Shown in pieces: positions 17,175 through 26,401 of a DNA stretch of 64,000 nucleotides. Every line of letters starts with the position of its first letter. The first letter of the stretch is position 1. The DNA lies in NCBI RefSeq assembly GCF_003385845.1, contig NZ_QRDJ01000007.1, positions 647,380 through 711,379 on the forward strand. The letters run 5' to 3'. Both the position numbers and the translations under genes were made by a program. The notes below the pieces were generated by a model that saw nothing but the letters and a program-made list of their open reading frames with translations, made no database searches and had not been told where the DNA came from. Origin of the DNA: Kushneria indalinina DSM 14324 (lineage in GTDB: Bacteria; Pseudomonadota; Gammaproteobacteria; Pseudomonadales; Halomonadaceae).

Positions 17175-17807
17175 ATGAGCGATCAGTTTCACTTTTACGA
17201 GCCGCGCAAGGGCCATGGCCTGCCGCATGATCCCTTCAAGTCGATCATCGCGCCGCGCCCGATCGGCTGGGTCTCGTCACAAAACGATGAGGGACGGCTC
17301 AATCTGGCGCCCTACAGCTTCTTCAACGCCTTTTGCGCCGCGCCGCCGATCATCGGCTTTGCCAGCGCCGGCTGGAAGGACAGCGTGGCCAACATCGAGG
17401 CGACCGGGGAGTTCTGCTGGCATCTGGTCACCCGTGCGCTGGCCGAGAAAATGAACACCTCGAGCGCCAGCGTGGGCAATGAGGTCGACGAGTTTGCCCT
17501 GGCCGGGCTGACGCCGGCGGCGTCCAGCGTGGTGAAGGTGCCGCGAGTGCTGGAGGCGCCGGTGTCGTTCGAGTGTCGCCTGACCCAGCTGATTCAGCTC
17601 GAATCCGCCGACGGCGAAAAGCTCGACAACTGGCTGGTACTGGGCGAGGTGGTCGGCGTGCATATCGACAAGCACATGCTGAGTGAGGGCATCTATCAGA
17701 CCGCCGCTGCCGAGCCGATCATGCGTGCCGGCGGGCCGGCGACCTACTACACCATCAATGATGACGTGCGCTTCGAGATGGAACGCCCGGACGACTCGGG
17801 TCAATAA
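17175..17807 (+). CDS. Flavin reductase (FMN-binding split-barrel) family protein
   Basis: The 210-residue protein is of the flavin reductase-like/DIM6-NTAB group: [17 protein letters not shown] (about residues 20-36) and [20 protein letters not shown] give the FMN-binding split barrel, and a [13 protein letters not shown] segment precedes the C-terminal strand. Such proteins reduce flavin or carry tightly bound FMN for reductive steps; the substrate is unknown. ATG with GGGAGC upstream; the longer frame from 17064 overlaps the region upstream of mnmE and is rejected. Followed by a strong terminator. Confidence 0.85.
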   Translation: MSDQFHFYEPRKGHGLPHDPFKSIIAPRPIGWVSSQNDEGRLNLAPYSFFNAFCAAPPIIGFASAGWKDSVANIEATGEFCWHLVTRALAEKMNTSSASVGNEVDEFALAGLTPAASSVVKVPRVLEAPVSFECRLTQLIQLESADGEKLDNWLVLGEVVGVHIDKHMLSEGIYQTAAAEPIMRAGGPATYYTINDDVRFEMERPDDSGQ

Positions 17808-17823
17808 AGCATCGGCAAAACGC

Positions 17824-17853
17824 AAAAAGGCCGGCAATCGCCGGCCCTTTTTA
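17824..17853. terminator. Bidirectional terminator between flavin reductase and pgm
   Basis: Stem GGCCGGC (17829-17835) / GCCGGCC (17840-17846) with a 4-base loop, five A before and a T run after. It is placed between convergent genes. Confidence 0.85.
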
Positions 17854-17887
17854 TCTTCTCGCCCTTTTATCCTGTCGACAGGGGCGA

Positions 17888-19552
17888 TCAGCCCTTGAGC
17901 ACGCCGTCTACCAGCGCCTTGGCTTCTTCCTGGATGCGCTTCAGGTGGTCTTCGCCTTCAAAGCTTTCGGCGTAGATCTTGTAGACATCCTCGGTGCCGG
18001 AGGGGCGGGCGGCGAACCAGCCAGCCTCGGTTTCCACCTTGAGCCCGCCAATGGCCGCACTGTTGCCGGGCGCTTCGGTGAGCTTGCGGGTGATGGCGTG
18101 ACCGGCCAGCTCGGAGGCCGTGACCTGCTCTGGGGAGAGCTTGCCAAGGCGGGCCTTCTGGTCGCGGTCGGCGGGGGCATCGACGCGGGCATAGACCGGG
18201 GCGCCAAAGCGCTCGGTCAGCGCCTGATACAGCTCGCCCGGGTCCTTGCCGGTTACGGCGGTCATTTCCGCGGCCAGCAGGCCGAGAATGATGCCGTCCT
18301 TGTCGGTCGACCAGGGCTTGCCATCAAAGGTCAAAAACGAGGCGCCGGCGGATTCTTCACCGCCAAAGCCGAGGCTGCCGTCCATCAGGCCGTCCACAAA
18401 CCACTTGAAGCCCACCGGCACTTCGACCACGGTCTTGCCGATGCCCTCGGCGACGCGATCGATCATCGAGGAGGACACCAGTGTCTTGCCGATCGCGGCG
18501 CTGTCGCTCCACTGCGGGCGATGGGTGAAGAGATACTCGATCGCCACCGCCAGATAGTGGTTGGGGTTCAAAAGCCCGGTCGAGCGGGCGACGATGCCGT
18601 GACGGTCATGGTCGGTGTCGCAGGCAAAGGAGACGTCAAAGCGGTTCTTGTTCTCGATCAGCCCGGCCATGGCGTGCGGCGAGGAGCAGTCCATGCGGAT
18701 CTTGCCGTCCCAGTCCAGCCGCATGAAACGAAAGGTCGGGTCCACGGTGGTGGAGATCACTTCCAGCGGCAGCTGATAACGCTCGGCGATGCGCGTCCAG
18801 TAGTGCACGCCGGCCCCGCCCAGCGGGTCAACGCCGAAGGTCAGTCCCGAGTCACGGATCGCGGCCATGTCGATGACCTTTTCAAGGCCCGAGACGTAGC
18901 TGTCGATGAAATCAAAGCGCTGCGTGGTGGACGCTTCGAGCGCCTCGGCATAGCTGACGCGCTTCACACCCTCGAGATTTTTGGAGAGCAGCTCGTTGGC
19001 GCGCTCCTGAATCCATTTGGTGATATTGGTATCGGCCGGGCCACCATTGGTGGGGTTGTACTTGAAGCCGCCGTCCACCGGGGGATTGTGCGACGGCGTG
19101 ATCACGATGCCATCGGCCAGATCGCGGTCACGATCGCGGTTGTGGTTGAGAATGGCGTTGGACAGCGCCGGCGTCGGCGTATAGCCCGGCTCGCCGCCTG
19201 TCTCTTCACAGCCGGCGTCGATGCGGGTTTCAACGCCGTTGGCAGCCAGCACTTCGAGCGCCGAGACAAAGGCCGGCTCGGACAGCGCATGCGTGTCCAT
19301 GCCGATAAACAGCGGTCCGGTGATGCCCTGCTCATGGCGATAGTCACAGATCGCCTGGGTGGTGGCCAGGATGTGCCACTCATTGAAGCTGGTTTTCAGC
19401 GATGAGCCGCGATGGCCGGAGGTCCCGAAGGCCACCTGCTGGGCGGGATCCGACACGTCGGGACGCTCGCTGTAGTAGCGCGACACCAGACGCGGCAGAT
19501 GGGCGAGGCGTTGCTCGTCGGGCTGCTGCCCTGCATGGGGATCGATGCTCAT
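17888..19552 (-). CDS. pgm: Phosphoglucomutase (alpha-D-glucose-specific)
   Basis: The enzyme interconverts glucose-1-phosphate and glucose-6-phosphate, linking glycolysis to UDP-glucose, glycogen or trehalose, and envelope sugars. The 554-residue product matches E. coli Pgm (546). Landmarks are [11 protein letters not shown] near residue 42, the phosphoserine loop [10 protein letters not shown] (about 150), the metal site DTDHDRHG (about 310), GEESAGASF (sugar binding) and the C-terminal phosphate-binding [15 protein letters not shown]. All expected catalytic elements are present. Single-gene unit, divergent from the aldo/keto reductase gene. Confidence 0.95.
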   Translation of the reverse strand: MSIDPHAGQQPDEQRLAHLPRLVSRYYSERPDVSDPAQQVAFGTSGHRGSSLKTSFNEWHILATTQAICDYRHEQGITGPLFIGMDTHALSEPAFVSALEVLAANGVETRIDAGCEETGGEPGYTPTPALSNAILNHNRDRDRDLADGIVITPSHNPPVDGGFKYNPTNGGPADTNITKWIQERANELLSKNLEGVKRVSYAEALEASTTQRFDFIDSYVSGLEKVIDMAAIRDSGLTFGVDPLGGAGVHYWTRIAERYQLPLEVISTTVDPTFRFMRLDWDGKIRMDCSSPHAMAGLIENKNRFDVSFACDTDHDRHGIVARSTGLLNPNHYLAVAIEYLFTHRPQWSDSAAIGKTLVSSSMIDRVAEGIGKTVVEVPVGFKWFVDGLMDGSLGFGGEESAGASFLTFDGKPWSTDKDGIILGLLAAEMTAVTGKDPGELYQALTERFGAPVYARVDAPADRDQKARLGKLSPEQVTASELAGHAITRKLTEAPGNSAAIGGLKVETEAGWFAARPSGTEDVYKIYAESFEGEDHLKRIQEEAKALVDGVLKG

Positions 19553-19742
19553 CTCTTCATCCTTTGAGAAGCGTGGCGACAGAATCTATGCGCCATTCTA
19601 GCAGGCACGGCGGCGTTGCCTCTGTGCCTTTTTGTGATGTCATTCGCACCGGCTTCCAGGGCCTCGATGTAACGGACAGGGTTCGCCCTGGCCGGGGTCG
19701 ATGACCTATAAAGAGAGCTGACCCCTTTTTCGGGAACGCACC

Positions 19743-20666
19743 ATGCCGCTATCGATACCGCGACGTCGTTTTCTCATCGGCCTGACCGCGACCGGGCTGG
19801 CGGCCCGCTGGCCGCAGGCCTTCGCCGGACGTGATGAGGCTCCGATTACCCGCTCGATTCCCTCCACCGGAGAGGCGTTGCCGGTGATCGGCATGGGCAC
19901 CTGGCGCACCTTCAACGTCGGTACCGACCCGGAGCTGCTCGATCAGCGCGCGGAGATTCTCGAGCTCTTTTTCCAGCGCGGCGGCAGGGTAGTTGATGCC
20001 TCACCCATGTATGGCTCCGCCGAAGAAGCGGTGGGGGAACTGATTGAGCGTCTGGACCGCCGGGACGATCTGTTTGCCGCCACCAAGGTGTGGACGCGTG
20101 ATGAGACCGAGACCCGAGAAGCGGTGGCACGTTCCGAGGCGCTCTGGGGCGTGGCGCGCTTTGACCTGATGCAGATCCACAATCTGCTGGGCTGGGAAGG
20201 GCATCTGGCCACGCTCAAGGAGATGAAGGCGGCGGGCCGGCTGCGCTATATCGGTGTGACCACCTCCCACGGCCGGCGCCACGACGAGCTTGAGCGGATC
20301 ATGACGCGCGAGCCGCTGGATTTTGTGCAGCTGACCTACAACATCGCCGATCGCGAGGCGGAGGAGCGGCTGCTGCCGCTGGCCCGCGAGCGCGGGATTG
20401 CGGTGATCGCCAACCGCCCCTTTCAGGGCGGCCAATTGTTTGATCGCGTTGGGTCGCAGCCGCTGCCGGCCTGGGCCGGGGAGGTAGGTGCCGAGAGCTG
20501 GGCCGGGTTCTTTCTCAAGTTCATCGTGTCGCACCCGGCCATGACCTGCGCCATTCCGGCCACCACGCAGGTGGCCCACATGCGCGAGAACATGGGTGCG
20601 CTTTACGGTCGTCTGCCCGATGAGACGCAGCGCCAGCGCATGATTGACCACGTTCAGGGGTTATAA
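19743..20666 (+). CDS. Tat-exported aldo/keto reductase
   Basis: The N-terminus MPLSIPRRRFLIGLTATGLA carries a twin-arginine motif (RRRFLIG) and hydrophobic stretch, so the 307-residue protein should be exported folded to the periplasm. The mature part is an aldo/keto reductase barrel: catalytic Asp/Tyr in VDASPMYGSAEEAVG (about residues 84-98), Lys in AATKVWT and a His in MQIHNLLGW. A periplasmic NADPH-dependent enzyme would be surprising; cofactor may be loaded before export. It lies four bases before the membrane-protein gene, suggesting an operon. Confidence 0.85.
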   Translation: MPLSIPRRRFLIGLTATGLAARWPQAFAGRDEAPITRSIPSTGEALPVIGMGTWRTFNVGTDPELLDQRAEILELFFQRGGRVVDASPMYGSAEEAVGELIERLDRRDDLFAATKVWTRDETETREAVARSEALWGVARFDLMQIHNLLGWEGHLATLKEMKAAGRLRYIGVTTSHGRRHDELERIMTREPLDFVQLTYNIADREAEERLLPLARERGIAVIANRPFQGGQLFDRVGSQPLPAWAGEVGAESWAGFFLKFIVSHPAMTCAIPATTQVAHMRENMGALYGRLPDETQRQRMIDHVQGL

Positions 20667-20669
20667 CGA

Positions 20670-21308
20670 ATGGACTATGCGCTGGGTGATTTTTTGATGT
20701 TCACGCCCGAGGTCTATCTACGTCTTTTTGAGCGGACCAATGACGCGCTCGGGTCGTGGCTCTGGGCGGTGGTGGCCGTGCTGCTGGCGGTGCCCGTGCT
20801 GCTGTATCAACCCCTGTCATGGGGCAGGCGGCTGGTGCCGGTCGTGATGGCGGCCGGCTGGGGACTGACGGCGGCGCTGTTCATGATGCGGTTTTATGCC
20901 CCCATCAACTGGCCGGTCGGCCCCTTCGGCTGGGTCTTTGCGCTGCAGGCCGGGCTGCTGATGCTGATCGCCCTGCGGGCACCGCCGGCCCGGGTGGGCC
21001 TGATCGCACTCGCCGGCTGGGGCGTTGTACTGCTGGTGCTGTCATGGGTGACGGTACATGAAACGGGTACATGGCGCTCAGTGGCGCTGCCCGGCGTGAC
21101 GCCGGACATGACCGCCGCCGCCACGGCAGTGCTTGCCATGGCCTGGCCGCGCCGCTGGCGGTGGGGGCTGCTGGTCATTCCGCTGCTGTGGTGTGCCTTC
21201 AGCGCGCTGGTGCACTGGGCCCTGGGGCTGTGGTGGCTTCTCGCCGTGCCGGTGGCGGGGCTTTGCATGGTGCTGACAGCGCTGGCATGGCCGGACCGAC
21301 AGCGCTGA
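20670..21308 (+). CDS. Hypothetical multi-pass membrane protein
   Basis: The 212-residue product has six or seven hydrophobic helices, with few charged residues between them. The stretch around residues 70-95 (FYAPINWPVGPFGWVFALQAG) resembles DUF6064-type proteins, but I hold this only as a possibility. It starts four bases after the aldo/keto reductase stop, so it is probably cotranscribed with it. Function unknown; it could anchor or serve the exported reductase. Confidence 0.7.
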   Translation: MDYALGDFLMFTPEVYLRLFERTNDALGSWLWAVVAVLLAVPVLLYQPLSWGRRLVPVVMAAGWGLTAALFMMRFYAPINWPVGPFGWVFALQAGLLMLIALRAPPARVGLIALAGWGVVLLVLSWVTVHETGTWRSVALPGVTPDMTAAATAVLAMAWPRRWRWGLLVIPLLWCAFSALVHWALGLWWLLAVPVAGLCMVLTALAWPDRQR

Positions 21309-21413
21309 TGCCGCAGGTCGACCAGAGGGCACACCGGGCAGGGAGAAAGCCCCGGCTTTGCTACGCTGGAGGTCTGATCCCGATTTCCTTTTACGGCGCT
21401 GTCTGGAGCCACC

Positions 21414-22817
21414 ATGTCACAGTCCTGTCCTGATCGTGAGCACGCCCTCGCCCTTGCGCTTAAAACGTGGCATTCGGGGGCCTACACCGAGGATCTCGCG
21501 CGCCGTATCGCCTATCGCACCGTCAGTCAGAACCCTGACTGTCGCGAGACGCTGGGCCGCTATCTGGATGATGAGATAGCGCCGCTGCTGGCGCGGCTGG
21601 GATTTACCTGTCACTCGCTCGATAACCCACAGCCGGAAGGACCACCGCTTTTGATGGGACATCGGCTGGAGTCGCCGGATCTACCGACACTGCTGATCTA
21701 CGGCCACGGCGATGTGACGCCGGGGCAGGACGATCAGTGGCAGGAAGGCCTCACGCCCTGGCAGCTGACGATGCAGGAGGGCCGACTCTACGGGCGCGGC
21801 GTGGCGGACAACAAGGGCCAGCACGGCATCAATCTGGCAGCGCTGGAGACGGTCATCCAGGCGCGGGAGGGCCGGCTGGGATTCAATCTGAAGATCATTT
21901 TCGAGATGGGGGAAGAGGTCGGCTCGCCGGGACTTGAAGCGGCCTGTCGCCAACATGGCGATGCCCTGTCGGCGGATCTCTTCCTGGCCTCGGATGGCCC
22001 CCGGATTCGCCACGATATGCCGACCCTGTTTCTCGGCTCGCGCGGCATGTATCGATTCAGACTGACGCTGGAGACCGGCAACGGCAACCGTCATTCCGGC
22101 AACTGGGGCGGCGTGATTACCAATCCGGCATGGGTCATGACACATGCGCTGAGCACGCTGGTATCAAAACAGGGCGTTCTCCGGGCGGACTGTCTGCGGG
22201 CGCCCGATATGCCGGCCTCGGTTCGCGCGCTGGTGCGCGATCTGCCGGTGGGTGGGCAGGGCGGTGATCCTGCCATCAATGCCGACTGGGGCGAACCGGG
22301 AATGACGTTTGGTGAGAAGCTTTACGGGGCCAATACGTTCGAAATACTGGGACTGTCGAGCGGCTCGACCGAGCAGCCGATGGCGGCCATTCCGAGCCGG
22401 GCAGAGGCCGTCTGCCAGCTGCGCTTTGTGGAGGGTACGGCCTGGCAGACGCTGGGCGACAGGCTGCGCGCGCATCTGGACGAGCATGGCTTTGAAGCGG
22501 TGACGCTTACGTCAGAGGGCGGCTACACTGCCACCCGGCTCGACCCCGACCACCCTTGGGTCGGCTTCGTACAGGATTCGATGCAGCAGAGCCTGGGCGA
22601 GACGGTCCATCTATTGCCCAATCTCGGCGGCACGATCCCCAACCACTGTTTTGCCGATGTGCTGGGCCTGCCGACCGTGTGGGTGCCGCACTCCTATCCC
22701 TCCTGTCAGCAGCATGCCCCCAACGAGCATCTGCCTGAATACATCGTGACGCAGGGCCTTGTCGGCATGGCCGGCATCTTCTGGGATCTGGGCAAGTGGG
22801 CGCGAACGCCGCAATAG
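21414..22817 (+). CDS. M20-family metallopeptidase (dipeptidase/deacylase type)
   Basis: The 467-residue protein carries the M20 metal ligands in order: GHGDVTP (first His and Asp, about residue 100), GRGVADNKGQHG with the bridging Asp (about 130), EMGEEVGSPGL with the catalytic Glu pair (about 167), LASDGPR (Asp), and a late His in GTIPNHCF. A dimerisation lid domain sits between about residues 200 and 350. No signal peptide, so cytoplasmic. Likely hydrolyses dipeptides or N-acyl amino acids; the substrate is not predictable. Confidence 0.85.
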   Translation: MSQSCPDREHALALALKTWHSGAYTEDLARRIAYRTVSQNPDCRETLGRYLDDEIAPLLARLGFTCHSLDNPQPEGPPLLMGHRLESPDLPTLLIYGHGDVTPGQDDQWQEGLTPWQLTMQEGRLYGRGVADNKGQHGINLAALETVIQAREGRLGFNLKIIFEMGEEVGSPGLEAACRQHGDALSADLFLASDGPRIRHDMPTLFLGSRGMYRFRLTLETGNGNRHSGNWGGVITNPAWVMTHALSTLVSKQGVLRADCLRAPDMPASVRALVRDLPVGGQGGDPAINADWGEPGMTFGEKLYGANTFEILGLSSGSTEQPMAAIPSRAEAVCQLRFVEGTAWQTLGDRLRAHLDEHGFEAVTLTSEGGYTATRLDPDHPWVGFVQDSMQQSLGETVHLLPNLGGTIPNHCFADVLGLPTVWVPHSYPSCQQHAPNEHLPEYIVTQGLVGMAGIFWDLGKWARTPQ

Positions 22818-22836
22818 CCGGCATCACCGCCCGCGC

Positions 22837-23805
22837 TTATTGATACTCGCTGTGCGCCAGCGGGGTCTGCACGCCCGGCGCCATCTGCTGGCGCCACTGT
22901 TCACGACAAAAGCGAAAGCGCTCGGCCGGCCGGCCGCCGGTGGTGGTGTCGACAGCACCAGTGGGCACGACCAGCCCGGTGCGATCCAGCGCGCGACGAA
23001 AGTTCTGCTTGTGCAGGCGACAGCCGATGATCGCCTCGATGGTCAGCTGTAGCTGGGAGAGGGTGAAGTGCTCGGGCAGCAGATCAAAGATGACCGGGCG
23101 GTAGCGCAGCTTGCCGCGCAAACGATCCATGGCGGTGGCGAGAATGCGCCGGTGATCGGACATCAGGGGCTGACCGGGCAGGGTGGTGACGATCTCGGTG
23201 TTGTCGTGACGCTGTGCCTCGGGCGCAAGCCCGGCTTCATACAACAGCTCGAAACGCTCCAGTACCCGGGTATCCACCCAGCGCGCGCCGGCCAGGCCGA
23301 AGGCCAGCTGGACTCGCTGGCGGCGCGCCTCCCGATGCGCCTGGTCAACGCCGGCATCGACCCAGCGTGACAATGCCGGGGCGATGGTCATGTCGATCAT
23401 CGCCGGACGCCCATGGCGGTAATCCTCCCACGGGAAATGGTCATACCAGCTGCCCCAGACGGCGTGCTCGTCGAGCAGTGTCTGCTGATGCGATACCAGT
23501 CCCAGATGGCCGATGGAGATATGACGGGTGATCTCCTGATCCGGCATGTCCGGTTCGAGACGGCCCTGATCGCCAAAGGTGTAGAGCTGCTCGACGTAGT
23601 CCAGCGCCAGGCCGGTCTGCCGGGCGACCCGATCACGCAGGCCCAGCTCGAAGGTGCGATGATGCCGGGGGTTAAAATCGCCGGCCGGCAGCATCGGCGC
23701 GCGGCAGCGATCATCGGGGCAGGTGAGCAATACGGTGGGGGTCGCCGACTCCATGGCAATGACGACGGCAGAGAGTTCGATGGCAATGACAGCGCTGTCT
23801 GGCAT
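22837..23805 (-). CDS. NrtR-like NAD-metabolism regulator (Nudix domain plus winged helix)
   Basis: The 322-residue form begins MPDSAVIAIELSAVVIAMES and has an N-terminal Nudix-like domain (about 1-150; FELGLRDRVARQTGL replaces the usual Nudix box, suggesting ligand sensing rather than hydrolysis). A C-terminal winged-helix-like region follows, HFTLSQLQLTIEAIIGCRLHKQNFRRAL, typical of NrtR/NAD-regulator proteins that sense ADP-ribose. No NAD-biosynthesis gene is adjacent here. The frame is open from a GTG at 23865; the ATG was chosen for its family-like N-terminus, but no strong ribosome-binding site decides it. Confidence 0.7.
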   Translation of the reverse strand: MPDSAVIAIELSAVVIAMESATPTVLLTCPDDRCRAPMLPAGDFNPRHHRTFELGLRDRVARQTGLALDYVEQLYTFGDQGRLEPDMPDQEITRHISIGHLGLVSHQQTLLDEHAVWGSWYDHFPWEDYRHGRPAMIDMTIAPALSRWVDAGVDQAHREARRQRVQLAFGLAGARWVDTRVLERFELLYEAGLAPEAQRHDNTEIVTTLPGQPLMSDHRRILATAMDRLRGKLRYRPVIFDLLPEHFTLSQLQLTIEAIIGCRLHKQNFRRALDRTGLVVPTGAVDTTTGGRPAERFRFCREQWRQQMAPGVQTPLAHSEYQ

Positions 23806-23891
23806 GGTGACGGCCCGGGGTATTTCGTAATCGGCAGAGGATGCGGCAGGGCGACATTGTGTCACAACCCGGGCCCGGGTGGCGGATAAAG

Positions 23892-23920
23892 AAAAACCCC
23901 TGCACAGGCAGGGGTTTTAA
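23892..23920 (-). terminator. Terminator downstream of yidC
   Basis: AAACCCCTGC pairs with GCAGGGGTTT around the loop ACAG, with T-rich ends on both strands. It lies 20 bases after the yidC stop, so it ends the rpmH-rnpA-yidC transcript. Confidence 0.85.
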
Positions 23921-23942
23921 CAGGGCCGGAATAATGCTCGCG

Positions 23943-25670
23943 CTAGGCGGCATTTTCCTTTTCCTTTTCCTTTTCCTTTTCCTTGTCGCCATCACCCTTT
24001 TCGATGCGCCTGGTGATGTAGTACTGCTGCGCGATCGAGAGCAGGTTGTTGGTAATCCAGTAGACCACCAGACCTGCCGGGAACCACAGGAAGAAGAAGG
24101 TGAAGACGATCGGCAGCATCTTCATGATCTTCGCCTGCGTGGGGTCCGGCGGTGTCGGGTTGAGCTGCTGCTGCAGGAACATGGTCAGACCCATGATGAT
24201 CGGCAGGATGAAGTAGGGATCCTGTGCTGACAGGTCATGAATCCAGAGCATGAAGGGCGCGTGGCGCAGCTCGATCGACTCCATCAGCATCCAGTACAGC
24301 GCGATGAACACCGGCATCTGGATCACGATGGGCAGACAGCCCCCCAGAGGATTGATCTTCTCCTTCTGGTAGAACTTCATCATCTCCTGCGACATCTTCT
24401 GGCGATCGTCGCCGTGCTGCTCCTTGATGCGCTGCATCTCGGGGCCCATCTTGCGCATCTTGGCCATCGACTTGTAGGCGGTGGCAGAGAGCGGGAAGAG
24501 GACGGCCTTGACCAGTACGGTCAGCAGGATGATCGAGAAGCCCCAGTTGCCAATCAGCGCATGGATATGCGTGAGCAGCCAGAACAGCGGGTTGGCCAGA
24601 AACCACAGCCAGCCGAAATCGACGGTCAGCTGCAGGTGCGGCGCGACGGCTTCAAGACGCTCGTGCTCCTTGGGACCGACATAAAGCGTGGCAGACAGAT
24701 CGCCGTTCTGACCCGGCGCCACGGTCTGGCTGGCGCTGGCAAAGGCCGCCACGTTGCGTCCGCGCTGGTCGACATCGGCGTAATACAGGTTCTGCTGATC
24801 CTGATTGGGCGCCCAGGCGGTGGTGAAGTAGTGCTGAATGATCGCCACCCAGCCGCCGCGGACATCCGTGTTGTTGAACTTGCCGTCCTGGATGTCGCCA
24901 AAGCCCACCTTCTGGTAGTGCTCGTCCGGCGAAGAGAAGGCCGCACCCAGATAGGCGTGCATGCCCACACCGGCGCCGCTGGTCGGGTCATCGCTGTTGT
25001 CACGGGCCAGCTGGCCGATAAAGCGGGCGTTGACCGGCGTCTGCGAAGCGTTGTCGATCAGGTAGTTGACCTTCACGGCGTAGCTGTCGCGCTCGAAGGT
25101 GAAGCGCTTGATGATGTTGACGCCGTTGACGGTCGCGCTCATGTCAACCTGCAGCGACTGCTGGTCATCTCCCAGCTGGTAGCTGGTCTGCTCGGGGCTG
25201 AAGGTGATTCGGCCCTGATGGCCTTCCATCTGTAGCCCGGAGCGCGCGATATAGCTGCGGCGCTGATCGTCGGAGAGCAGAACAAAGGGGGCATCGGAGT
25301 CAAGACGCTGGAGATGCTTCGGCAGGGCGGCATAGACAATATCACCACCGCGCGGGTCAATACGCAGGTCAAGGGCGTCGGTGCGAACGCTGATCAGGCG
25401 GGTATTCTGAGCATTGGCATCGCTGGTATTGCTGGCACTGTCAGTGTCGCCGGGCATATCGCCGGAATCAGGCGCACTGGCGCGTTCACTGGCGGCCTCG
25501 GGGGCATCGAGCGACTGCTCACCGGGTTCAACGTCACTGCTTTGCTGGGTAAGGGCAGGAGGCGCTTCATCCGGTCGGTCGTTTTGCCCGTGATCATTGC
25601 TCCATTGAATGATCATCAGATAGGCAAGTACGGCCAGCGGGATGACAAAAAGAAGTCGTTTCAGATCCAT
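23943..25670 (-). CDS. yidC: YidC membrane protein insertase
   Basis: The 575-residue product inserts proteins into the inner membrane with or without SecYEG. An N-terminal helix (about 4-22) is followed by a low-complexity acidic linker (30-95) and the periplasmic beta-sandwich domain (about 95-345). The conserved five-helix core follows (WGFSIILLTVLVKAVLFPLS, NPLGGCLPIVIQMPVFIALYW, and so on). The C-terminal tail is unusual: Lys-Glu repeats encoded by five perfect copies of a hexanucleotide. Downstream of rnpA with a 78-bp gap that has no room for yidD. Confidence 0.96.
   Translation of the reverse strand: MDLKRLLFVIPLAVLAYLMIIQWSNDHGQNDRPDEAPPALTQQSSDVEPGEQSLDAPEAASERASAPDSGDMPGDTDSASNTSDANAQNTRLISVRTDALDLRIDPRGGDIVYAALPKHLQRLDSDAPFVLLSDDQRRSYIARSGLQMEGHQGRITFSPEQTSYQLGDDQQSLQVDMSATVNGVNIIKRFTFERDSYAVKVNYLIDNASQTPVNARFIGQLARDNSDDPTSGAGVGMHAYLGAAFSSPDEHYQKVGFGDIQDGKFNNTDVRGGWVAIIQHYFTTAWAPNQDQQNLYYADVDQRGRNVAAFASASQTVAPGQNGDLSATLYVGPKEHERLEAVAPHLQLTVDFGWLWFLANPLFWLLTHIHALIGNWGFSIILLTVLVKAVLFPLSATAYKSMAKMRKMGPEMQRIKEQHGDDRQKMSQEMMKFYQKEKINPLGGCLPIVIQMPVFIALYWMLMESIELRHAPFMLWIHDLSAQDPYFILPIIMGLTMFLQQQLNPTPPDPTQAKIMKMLPIVFTFFFLWFPAGLVVYWITNNLLSIAQQYYITRRIEKGDGDKEKEKEKEKENAA
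23953..23982 (-). repeat. Hexanucleotide microsatellite in the yidC C-terminus
   Basis: Five perfect tandem copies of TTTTCC on the plus strand (GGAAAA on the coding strand) encode alternating Lys and Glu just before the final Asn-Ala-Ala. Slippage would change the tail by two residues per unit without a frameshift. Confidence 0.95.
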
Positions 25671-25748
25671 TGGGATTGCCCGGTGGGAAAATGTCGACGC
25701 GGCGCAAGAAAACGACGGGTCGCACTCGACGGTTCGTCGCGCCTCGTA

Positions 25749-26126
25749 TTATTGCTGATGCTCCGACTGACGTTTGACGTCCTTTTCAAGGCGTCGCCAC
25801 ATGCCGTGAAGCTGTCTGGCCAGTGTCTGCGAGTCGATCTCGTGTACGCCCTTGCGTGACAGCACGACGATGTCCACACCCGGCAGCCACTGCTGGCGCA
25901 GTCGCACCGATTCTCGAGTCAAGCGCTTGAGACGGTTGCGATCCACGGCTCGGCGCACGTTCTTCTTGCTGAACACCAGTCCCACACGAACGTGACCGAG
26001 ATCGTTGGGGGTGGCGAGTGCCAGAAGACCCTTGCCGTGAATCCTGAAACTGGCATGTTCGAAAACATGACGGTATTCCCCGGCGGTCAGGATTCGAAGA
26101 CCGCGGGGAAATCCCTGAGTGGTCAT
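25749..26126 (-). CDS. rnpA: RnpA, protein component of ribonuclease P
   Basis: A small basic protein (125 residues; E. coli 119) that assists the RNase P RNA in maturing tRNA 5' ends. The family RNR motif region is present as KKNVRRAVDRNRLKRLTRESVR (about 54-75). The N-terminus reads FPRGLRILTAGEYRHVFEH, the usual position of the Phe-rich central-cleft region. It lies 25 bases after rpmH, so cotranscription is expected. Its downstream end normally overlaps yidD, which is missing here. Confidence 0.93.
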   Translation of the reverse strand: MTTQGFPRGLRILTAGEYRHVFEHASFRIHGKGLLALATPNDLGHVRVGLVFSKKNVRRAVDRNRLKRLTRESVRLRQQWLPGVDIVVLSRKGVHEIDSQTLARQLHGMWRRLEKDVKRQSEHQQ

Positions 26127-26151
26127 GAGCTCCGCTGATCCCTTGAGAGGA

Positions 26152-26286
26152 TCAGGCGCTCAGGCGCTTGCGGCCCTTGGCGCGGCGGCGCGAGATGACC
26201 TGGCGGCCGTTCTTGGTGGCCATGCGAGCGCGGAAGCCGTGGTTACGCTTGCGCTTGAGCACGCTGGGCTGAAAAGTACGTTTCAT
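26152..26286 (-). CDS. rpmH: Ribosomal protein bL34
   Basis: The 44-residue, highly basic protein of the 50S subunit begins [20 protein letters not shown] and ends [12 protein letters not shown], matching bL34 end to end. The surrounding open frame starts further upstream, but only this part is the gene. First gene of the rpmH-rnpA-yidC unit, transcribed away from the DnaA-box region. Confidence 0.96.
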   Translation of the reverse strand: MKRTFQPSVLKRKRNHGFRARMATKNGRQVISRRRAKGRKRLSA

Positions 26287-26401
26287 GGTTGCGATTCCCG
26301 AATTGAGACTTGAGTGATCGGTGACACCGATGCCCTCAAAATCGAGGCGCACGGGGGTCAAGAGCCGGGATTCTAGAGAATTCAACGAGGACGTGCAATT
26401 T

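Noticed and set aside
17945-19405. 486-codon open frame antisense to pgm
   Set aside because: Shadow; the pgm frame has every catalytic motif.
19678-19729. GGGGTC/GACCCC inverted repeat upstream of the aldo/keto reductase as an operator
   Set aside because: Six-base arms 20 bases apart are not convincing in GC-rich DNA.
25661-25879. Possible yidD in the frame overlapping rnpA
   Set aside because: The translation lacks the YidD Cys/Pro motifs and is only a shifted reading of rnpA.
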